Origin: Acidobacteriota bacterium
GTDB taxonomy: Bacteria > Acidobacteriota > Terriglobia > Terriglobales > Acidobacteriaceae
NCBI GenBank assembly: GCA_021805955.1
Contig: JAJZDO010000464.1
Location: forward strand, 1-5,920
Direction: 5' to 3'
DNA: 5,920 nt
A model generated the notes under the pieces. It saw only the letters and a list, made by a program, of their open reading frames with translations, ran no database searches and was not told the origin of the DNA. The translations under genes were made by a program, and so were the position numbers. Shown here in pieces: positions 1-4,827 of this stretch. The stretch's first letter is position 1. Every line of letters begins with the position of its first letter.

Positions 1-1803
1 AAGACGCCGAATGGATGGGTGGCGATGATGCGGATTCCCTTTGCAAGTCTCTATTTTGACAAGGCGGCGCATGGCGCGCAGAGGACGTGGGGATTGCTGC
101 TTTCTCGCACGATCTCACGGAAAAACGAGTACATCAACTGGCCGGCGGTGCGGCACAACATCGCCGGACAACTGACGCAGGAGGCGCTGGCGGAGGGCTT
201 TGAAGACATCGAGAGCGGCAAGAACTGGCAGTTTATTCCTTATGCGCTGGCGCACAGCCAAAGGCTGCTGAATACGGTCGATCCGATCAATCCTTACTTC
301 AGCAACCTGAATCTGCAAGGGTATACAGGGCTGGACACGAAGTTCATTCTGCACAACAGCCTGGTGCTGGACATGACCTTCAACCCGGACTTCAGCCAGA
401 TTGGCATCAACAACCCAGCCCCTCCGAATCAGCGGTTTCCGTTTTATTTTCCGGAGCTGCGCCCGTTCTTCATTGAAAATGCCAGCTATTTTCTAACGCC
501 GTTCAGCCTGTATTACACGCCGAATATCGTCATGCCGCAATTTGGCCAACGGCTGACGGGCAAGGTTGGACCGTGGGCGGTTGGATTGCTGGATGTGGAC
601 GATCGGAATCCTGGCTTTCAGGTGCCACCGACGAGTCCGGATTACGGCACGCGTTCGCACTACTACATCGGCCGCGTGAATCGCGATCTGGGCACACAAT
701 CCAATATCGGTGCCATCTTTGCCGACTACGAGTATCTGAACTCGTACAACCGCAATGGCGGGATCGACTATCGCGCGCGCATCGGGCAGCGCTGGACGTG
801 GATCGGTCAAGGCGTCACGTCGGAGACGATGAGCCTGGAGAACGCGCACCAGAGCGGGCAGTCGTACTATCAGGCGCTCTATTACGCCGACCTGCATCGG
901 AACCTGACCGTGAAGTATCGCGATGTGGCGGCTGGATATCTGACGCAGACGGGATTTTTTACGCGCCCGGATGTGCGTCAGCCGTATGGATCCGCCTCGT
1001 ATACCTTTCGCCCCAAGAACAGCATTCTGCTCTCGCACACGGTGGGCCTGTATTCGGAGCGGATATGGGATCACACGGGGCTACCCCTGGATTTCTATCT
1101 GAACCCTTTCTATCGGTTGAACTTCAAGCTGAAGACCAATGTCTCAGTCTTCGCCGATCTTGGTCAGGACCGGCTGCGACCAAGCGACTACTCGGCGTTG
1201 TCGTCGAATGTGGAGTATCAGACGAGGATTTACGGCGCTCGCGCGAGCACTTCACCGAATCCGGAAGTGTATCTGCGCTATCGCTACTATGGCGGCGAGG
1301 AAGTGAACTACGCGCCGGTGAATGGGCTTGGACCGAACCCGATGAACGCAGCTTCGCAGCGTGTGAATTATGAATTCAAGCCGACGGGCGGACTGGATAT
1401 CTCCGGGTTTTACGAGTTCGACCACTACACACATCCCAGCAATGGCGAACTGGTCTACGATAGCCACCAGGCGGTCTCACGGCTGAATCTGCAGATGACC
1501 AAGGCGTGGTCGATCAACTTTATCGGAGAGTATGTGGAGGAGCAGCCGAACGCTTCGTACACCAACACCTCCTATCTCAAAGACGCCTTCGGCGATCTGC
1601 TGCTGACCTATCTGCCGCATCCGGGGACGGCGTTTTATCTGGGCTATACGACGGACTATGTGAACCTGAACGGGGATTTGTGTACGCGACTGGCGGATGG
1701 ATATTGCAATGCGAACGACCCGATTCTTTCGACGATTACCACGCCCAGCCTGAACGACCAGCGTATCTTCTATATCAAGATCAGTCACCTCTTCCGCTTC
1801 TGA
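1..1803 (+). CDS. DUF5916-type outer-membrane beta-barrel protein with CBM9-like N-terminus (5' partial)
   Basis: The frame is open from base 1 to TGA at 1801-1803, giving 600 visible residues. The GTG at 19 is probably internal, because family members usually run to 700-900 residues with a signal peptide and a CBM9-like domain first. The first ~55 residues look like the end of that domain (GWVAMMRIPFASL, then RTWGLLLSRTISRKNEY and a WP pair). A barrel follows, opening with a GLDTKF-type strand, NPDFSQ (visible residues 128-133) and FPELRPFFIEN (about 150-160), which match the family pattern NPDFSQ...FFPEKRPFFLE. The rest is rich in alternating aromatic strands, and the protein ends in ...HLFRF, a C-terminal Phe typical of outer-membrane barrels inserted by the BAM machinery. 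The substrate is unknown. The family is often annotated as carbohydrate-binding, but nothing here shows a sugar ligand or a TonB box. The class is fairly certain, the function is not. Confidence 0.85.
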   Translation, partial: KTPNGWVAMMRIPFASLYFDKAAHGAQRTWGLLLSRTISRKNEYINWPAVRHNIAGQLTQEALAEGFEDIESGKNWQFIPYALAHSQRLLNTVDPINPYFSNLNLQGYTGLDTKFILHNSLVLDMTFNPDFSQIGINNPAPPNQRFPFYFPELRPFFIENASYFLTPFSLYYTPNIVMPQFGQRLTGKVGPWAVGLLDVDDRNPGFQVPPTSPDYGTRSHYYIGRVNRDLGTQSNIGAIFADYEYLNSYNRNGGIDYRARIGQRWTWIGQGVTSETMSLENAHQSGQSYYQALYYADLHRNLTVKYRDVAAGYLTQTGFFTRPDVRQPYGSASYTFRPKNSILLSHTVGLYSERIWDHTGLPLDFYLNPFYRLNFKLKTNVSVFADLGQDRLRPSDYSALSSNVEYQTRIYGARASTSPNPEVYLRYRYYGGEEVNYAPVNGLGPNPMNAASQRVNYEFKPTGGLDISGFYEFDHYTHPSNGELVYDSHQAVSRLNLQMTKAWSINFIGEYVEEQPNASYTNTSYLKDAFGDLLLTYLPHPGTAFYLGYTTDYVNLNGDLCTRLADGYCNANDPILSTITTPSLNDQRIFYIKISHLFRF

Positions 1804-1848
1804 CGGAACGTTTCGCTGCGCACAACTGCAAGCTGTGAGAAACTGGAT

Positions 1849-1992
1849 GTGAGCGTGGTTCCGCAACCAGGCGGGCAGACATCCTGCGCTCAACAAGATT
1901 CCACAGGGCATCCACTGTGTACCGAAGCGCTCGCCGCTGTTCGCGAACGCGTGAAGCAGAGTGTGTCTGAAGCGAAAGACGAAGAAGAATGA
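1849..1992 (+). CDS. Doubtful small ORF (47 codons) overlapping the ybiT start
   Basis: A GTG-started frame runs from 1849 to TGA at 1990-1992. That TGA overlaps the ATG of the ABC-F gene (1989) as ATGA, an arrangement that would couple translation of the two. The C-terminal half (TEALAAVRERVKQSVSEAKD, then EEE) could form a charged amphipathic helix, and the N-terminal half has two Cys and no recognisable motif. There is no convincing Shine-Dalgarno site (only GAGAAA about 7 bases upstream). The frame is also open back to the stop of the previous gene, so the absence of stops may be chance. I do not recognise the peptide. It could equally be untranslated leader of the ABC-F mRNA. Confidence 0.22.
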   Translation: MSVVPQPGGQTSCAQQDSTGHPLCTEALAAVRERVKQSVSEAKDEEE

Positions 1993-3584
1993 TCAGTGTC
2001 AGCAATGTGACGATGCGATACGGCTCCAAGCTCCTGTTTGAGGATGTGAGCGTGACCTTCACGCCGGGCCGCCGCTACGGATTGACCGGACCGAATGGAG
2101 CCGGAAAATCCACTTTTATGAAGATTCTGACCGGCGAACTGGAGGCTCAGAAAGGCTCGGTGGTGCGTCCGCGCAAGCTGGGCATTCTGCGCCAGGATCA
2201 GTTTGCCTTTGATGCGTATCGGGTGATCGATACGGTGATCATGGGCAACAGCGGATTGTGGAAGGCGCTGGAGGAGCGCGACCGCATCTATGAAAAAGCC
2301 GAACTGACCGACGAAGACGGAATGCGGCTGGGCGAGTTGGAAGGCATTGTGGGCGACGAAGACGGCTACACGGCGGAAAGCGATGCTGCCGTGCTGCTGC
2401 AAGGGCTGGATATTCCCGACGAACTGCACGAGCGCAAGATGGGCGAGCTGCAAGGCGGGCAAAAGGTGCGTGTGCTGCTGGCGCAGGCGCTCTTTGGCAA
2501 GCCGCAGGCGCTGCTGCTGGACGAGCCGACGAACCATCTGGACCTGGAATCGATTCACTGGCTACGCGAGTTTCTGCTGAGCTTTCAGGGAACGCTCATC
2601 ACCATCTCGCACGATCGTCACTTCCTGAACGCGGTCACCACGCATACGGCCGATATCGATTATCAGACGATCATCCTCTACACCGGCGGTTACGATGAGA
2701 TGGTCGTCGCGAAGACGCAGATCCGCAGTCGGCTGGAGTCGCAGAACGAGCAGCGCGAAAAGAAGATTGCGCAATTGAACGAGTTCATCTCGCGCTTTGC
2801 CGCGGGCACGCGCTCGACCCAGGTGACCAGCCGCAAGAAAGAAGTGGAACGGCTACAAACCAACGAACTTGCGCGATCGAATATTCAGCGTCCGTTCATC
2901 AAGTTTGACCAGTTGCGCCCCAGCGGCAAGCATGCGCTGGAGTTTGAAGGGATCACGAAAAGCTATGGCAACCAGAGGGTGCTCAGCAATTTTTCCGCAG
3001 CGGTGCTGCGCGGAGAAAAAGTCTGCCTGATGGGGCGCAACGGCGTGGGCAAGACGACGCTGTTGAAGTCGTTGCTAGCGGGCGTGCCGGAGGTTGCCGA
3101 TCCGGAGTTCACGCTTGACGGCGGCACGGTGAAGTGGGGCCATGAGGCGCAGATTGGCTATTTTCCGCAGGATGTGAGCGGCGTGATCGCGCATGGGATG
3201 ACGGTCTCCGACTGGCTGCACCAGTGGGATCCGAAGGTGACACGCGAGGAGATTCGCGGCCTGCTGGGCCAGATGCTTTTCAGCGGCGAAGAGGGATTGA
3301 AGCCGACCAAAGCGCTCTCCGGCGGGGAGTCGGCACGGCTGATTTTCTGCCGGCTGATGCTGCTGAAGCCGAATATTCTGGTGCTGGACGAGCCGACCAA
3401 CCATCTGGACCTGGAGTCGATCAATGCGCTGAATATCGCGCTGCAACGCTACGAAGGAACGGTGTTCCTGGTGACGCACGACCAGGACCTGATTGAAGAA
3501 GTGGGCACGCGGCTGTGGAACTTTGAGCACGGCACGATCGAAGACCACAAAGGTCCGTACGAGGAGTGGGTCAGCAAAAGCTGA
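1989..3584 (+). CDS. ybiT: ABC-F family ATPase, YbiT-type translation factor
   Basis: This is a soluble twin-ABC protein without membrane segments. ABC-F proteins bind the ribosomal E site and use ATP to relieve stalled or non-productive peptidyl-tRNA states. NBD1 shows Walker A GPNGAGKST (34-42), Q-loop Q69, an acidic helical arm insert (about 86-135), signature LQGGQ (154-158), Walker B ALLLDEP with E179 and switch H208. The charged linker that reaches toward the P-site tRNA spans about 240-305. NBD2 shows Walker A GRNGVGKTT (349-357), Q394, signature LSGGE (443-447), ILVLDEP with E468, and H497. All catalytic residues are present. The length of 531 matches E. coli YbiT (530), and stretches such as RQDQFAF, DTVIMG, ISHDRHFLN and the EDG-type arm match YbiT better than EttA, Uup or YheS. 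There is no Uup-like C-terminal extension. The ATG at 1989 fits the conserved MxSxSNVTMxxGSK opening, although the Shine-Dalgarno site is weak (GAAGAAGA). Nothing suggests an antibiotic-resistance ABC-F. Confidence 0.95.
   Translation: MISVSNVTMRYGSKLLFEDVSVTFTPGRRYGLTGPNGAGKSTFMKILTGELEAQKGSVVRPRKLGILRQDQFAFDAYRVIDTVIMGNSGLWKALEERDRIYEKAELTDEDGMRLGELEGIVGDEDGYTAESDAAVLLQGLDIPDELHERKMGELQGGQKVRVLLAQALFGKPQALLLDEPTNHLDLESIHWLREFLLSFQGTLITISHDRHFLNAVTTHTADIDYQTIILYTGGYDEMVVAKTQIRSRLESQNEQREKKIAQLNEFISRFAAGTRSTQVTSRKKEVERLQTNELARSNIQRPFIKFDQLRPSGKHALEFEGITKSYGNQRVLSNFSAAVLRGEKVCLMGRNGVGKTTLLKSLLAGVPEVADPEFTLDGGTVKWGHEAQIGYFPQDVSGVIAHGMTVSDWLHQWDPKVTREEIRGLLGQMLFSGEEGLKPTKALSGGESARLIFCRLMLLKPNILVLDEPTNHLDLESINALNIALQRYEGTVFLVTHDQDLIEEVGTRLWNFEHGTIEDHKGPYEEWVSKS
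2515..2554 (+). repeat. Copy 1 of a 40-bp direct repeat inside the ABC-F gene
   Basis: This segment encodes Walker B plus D-loop of the first ABC module (LDEPTNHLDLES). It matches 3382-3421 at 38 of 40 bases, with mismatches only at repeat positions 17 and 35. The rest of the two modules is far more diverged. The protein motif is conserved between modules in the family, so part of the identity is constraint, but the synonymous positions agree as well. Confidence 0.7.
3382..3421 (+). repeat. Copy 2 of a 40-bp direct repeat inside the ABC-F gene
   Basis: This is the partner of 2515-2554, encoding the Walker B/D-loop of the second ABC module. It is 867 bases from the first copy in the same orientation, a distance divisible by three, so recombination between the copies would delete in frame. 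Confidence 0.7.
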
Positions 3585-3592
3585 CCCACTCC
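3563..3592 (+). terminator. Perfect 13-bp hairpin spanning the ybiT stop codon
   Basis: GGAGTGGGTCAGC (3563-3575), loop AAAA (3576-3579) and GCTGACCCACTCC (3580-3592) form a perfect inverted repeat. The stop TGA (3582-3584) lies in the right arm, so the left arm encodes the last residues of the ABC-F protein (EEWVSKS region). The stem is GC-rich with a compact loop, as in intrinsic terminators. No run of T follows (GGCAGCCGAGG instead), so it may be a 3'-end stabiliser or a processing/Rho-assisted end rather than a classical terminator. It also marks the edge between the GC-rich chromosomal genes and the lower-GC cassette. Confidence 0.55.
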
Positions 3593-3681
3593 GGCAGCCG
3601 AGGCAGTCCCGGCCAGGCGAAACCATCAGGCTCAGGCTACAGCATTTTCCGGTATTGGGTCAGTATGGAATTAGTGTGCGT

Positions 3682-3686
3682 AGGAG
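3682..3686 (+). promoter_or_regulatory. Strong Shine-Dalgarno site at the head of the cassette
   Basis: AGGAG lies 7 bases before ATG 3694, ideal spacing, and is the best ribosome-binding site in the window. It does not serve the start of any recognisable protein: ATG 3694 opens only a 39-codon frame, and the Ntn-hydrolase-like start is at 3761. It touches ATG 3687 directly, too close for normal initiation there. I could not identify a convincing -35/-10 pair between 3593 and 3681. Confidence 0.5.
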
Positions 3687-3693
3687 ATGAATT

Positions 3694-3813
3694 ATGATTA
3701 CGTCTATGCCGCTACTGGAAGGTCCAACGGCGAAACTGTCTTCAGGGGAAATCCCGGCGCATGACGATTGCGGTTGGAATCCACTGCGAAGAGAAATTGA
3801 CTATTGCCGCTGA
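3694..3813 (+). CDS. Possible leader peptide (39 codons) ahead of the restriction cassette
   Basis: ATG at 3694 follows AGGAG with 7-base spacing. The frame ends at TGA 3811-3813, overlapping the start of the next gene (3761) by 53 bases in another frame. The peptide begins MITSMPLLEGPTAKLSSG and has no domain I recognise. A competing frame, ATG 3687 to TGA 3762-3764 (25 codons, beginning MNYDYVYAATGR), ends in an ATGA overlap with the 3761 start but has no usable spacing to a Shine-Dalgarno site. Either could act as a leader that delivers ribosomes to the 3761 start. No C-protein-like helix-turn-helix is visible. Confidence is low because short frames arise by chance. Confidence 0.3.
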   Translation: MITSMPLLEGPTAKLSSGEIPAHDDCGWNPLRREIDYCR

Positions 3814-3991
3814 TACGCAGGTTGCGATGACGCATGGATCTACTCGCGAAGAGATTATGATAAAACACGCAATTGCAGGTTCTTGTATTTATGTAGTAGC
3901 AAACGCGAACGAAGATGGCAATGCCGCCTGCACCTTGATTACAAACGTTTTAACCGATCTCCATGGTCTTCAAACGAAAGCCAATTCATGA
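3761..3991 (+). CDS. Short proteasome/HslV-like Ntn-hydrolase N-terminal fragment
   Basis: This 76-residue protein resembles the first third of HslV/proteasome beta subunits: MT start, a strand ending TIAADTQ (compare VIAGDGQ in HslV), a loop, then a second hairpin IAGSCIYVVANANEDG leading into helix 1 (CTLITNVLTDL). If Met1 is removed, Thr2 becomes the N-terminal nucleophile, and D18 and K35 fall at about positions 17 and 34, close to the Thr1/Asp17/Lys33 set of active proteasome subunits. HslV has about 175 residues, and the C-terminal half of the fold (Ser129/Asp166 equivalents) is missing here. ATG 3761 is the only start in the frame, which is closed by TGA at 3695. AGGGGA lies 11 bases upstream as a ribosome-binding site. 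The TGA (3989-3991) overlaps the next ATG as ATGA. It may be a truncated remnant or a small cassette member. Assignment is by pattern only and moderate. Confidence 0.55.
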   Translation: MTIAVGIHCEEKLTIAADTQVAMTHGSTREEIMIKHAIAGSCIYVVANANEDGNAACTLITNVLTDLHGLQTKANS

Positions 3992-4827
3992 ATACACAGG
4001 ACGCTTACAAAGAGTTCACGGAAAGGCTCAAGCTACTGATCAGGAAGCATCCCAGCCTGATTACGTTGACGCTAAGCAACATTTTCACCATGAGGTTGAT
4101 CGGAAACAAAACACATGGAGACTTGGCAGAAATCGCTATCGCAGAATTCGTCAACCAGTACATGTACGATTATCGGTCGATCCACGTCGGAAAAGACCTC
4201 TACCGTGCGAAATCGAAGGAAGAGGACATCAAGATCGTAAATGAGATGACCCAGGCTGAGTTTCCCGTGAGCCTGAAGGCGTACGGCGACGGCCCCCTTC
4301 AGCTTTCTACGGACAAGAATAGCCTAATGTTCCGTACTCTGAGTGAAGCTGGCCCTCTGGACACTCCGGAACAAATCAAAACTGTCTTCGATCATCAGGC
4401 GTTCTCCAGCTTTGCCGAAATAAATGTATTGCCGCTGATCTACGATGAGAAACGGCAGCGTTGCAACATTCTCGTTTTTGATTATGCTACGGCGCGCTCC
4501 CAAACTGCAAAGATTGTCCGCAGGGCGGACGGCAGGGGAAGAAAACACCCCGTATTTGTCTTTCTTGACTCTCAGGGAGATTACATATGTGAAGTTCGAT
4601 ACGGAGATGCTGCTGCCAATGCGCTTCAAAGAGGCTTATGGACGCACACACGCAACGCGTTGAAACACTTCGACAGCGTCACCGGGGGATGGATTGATTA
4701 CTCTCATAATCTGGTCTTGGTGAAGTTGTTTTCTTACGCCTTGGTTTCATCAAGCGCTGGTCACGAACGAGCACTGGAGAAGGTGAAAGAAGACATCGTT
4801 GCCATTAAGCAGAGGTCAGGGATATGA
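3988..4827 (+). CDS. Putative type II restriction endonuclease (PD-(D/E)XK-like)
   Basis: This 279-residue soluble protein has no signal peptide or membrane segment. The start at 3988 is chosen because it forms an ATGA overlap with the preceding stop. An earlier in-frame ATG (3883) would add 35 Arg/Cys-rich residues lying over the previous gene. A plausible nuclease core is a helix with E48 (GDLAEIAIAEF), then D80 (KEEDIKI), then S95-L96-K97 in a strand (EFPVSLKAYGDG, followed by PLQLST). D...S-x-K replaces the usual D...(D/E)-x-K, as in the Cfr10I/Bse634I group. A second conserved-looking block is FVFLDSQGDYICEVRYG followed by NALQRGLWTHT (about 190-221), which may contribute to DNA binding. 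The main support is its position directly before, and coupled to, a DNA methyltransferase. I do not recognise the specific family, so the recognition site is unknown. The lower GC than the left-hand genes suggests acquisition by transfer. A different function within the modification cassette is possible. Confidence 0.6.
   Translation: MNTQDAYKEFTERLKLLIRKHPSLITLTLSNIFTMRLIGNKTHGDLAEIAIAEFVNQYMYDYRSIHVGKDLYRAKSKEEDIKIVNEMTQAEFPVSLKAYGDGPLQLSTDKNSLMFRTLSEAGPLDTPEQIKTVFDHQAFSSFAEINVLPLIYDEKRQRCNILVFDYATARSQTAKIVRRADGRGRKHPVFVFLDSQGDYICEVRYGDAAANALQRGLWTHTRNALKHFDSVTGGWIDYSHNLVLVKLFSYALVSSSAGHERALEKVKEDIVAIKQRSGI
4812..4815 (+). promoter_or_regulatory. Shine-Dalgarno site of the methyltransferase gene
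   Basis: GAGG lies 8 bases before ATG 4824, inside the end of the endonuclease gene. Together with the ATGA overlap it supports the 4824 start, and it would allow methyltransferase initiation both by re-initiation and independently of endonuclease translation on the same mRNA. Confidence 0.5.

Noticed and set aside
573..1373. 266-codon open frame on the + strand inside the outer-membrane protein gene
   Set aside because: The translation is Arg/Ser/Cys-rich with no motif, and it lies wholly over a recognisable DUF5916 frame. It is a shadow of GC-rich coding sequence.
1821..1869. Two small hairpins after the outer-membrane protein gene (CACAACT/AGCTGTG and TGGTT/AACCA)
   Set aside because: The stems are 5-7 bp, one has a mismatch, and neither is followed by a T-run, so they do not support a terminator call.
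1939..1948. 10-bp palindrome GTTCGCGAAC before the ABC-F gene
   Set aside because: It is short, single and GC-rich. Palindromes of this size are common by chance and it has no neighbouring operator copy.
1890..2558. 222-codon minus-strand frame over the ABC-F gene
   Set aside because: It is antisense to a strongly conserved gene, rich in Gln/His/Leu and without domains. Long antisense frames are expected in GC-rich genes.
3593..3681. Search for a promoter, tRNA or attachment site at the edge of the cassette
   Set aside because: I found no -35/-10 pair with acceptable spacing, no tRNA fold and no flanking direct repeat. TGGGTCAG at 3567 and 3656 is only 8 bases and probably chance.
3883..3987. 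N-terminal extension of the endonuclease to ATG 3883
   Set aside because: It adds 35 residues of Arg/Cys-rich, shadow-like sequence over the Ntn-hydrolase-like frame. The 3988 start has the ATGA overlap and a normal-looking N-terminus.
3694..4827. Readthrough of TGA at 3811, joining the leader frame to the endonuclease in the same frame
   Set aside because: The frame is open on both sides of the single TGA, which suggested recoding. The segment between reads like a shadow and the alternative frame looks like a real fold, so no selenocysteine or readthrough case is supported.
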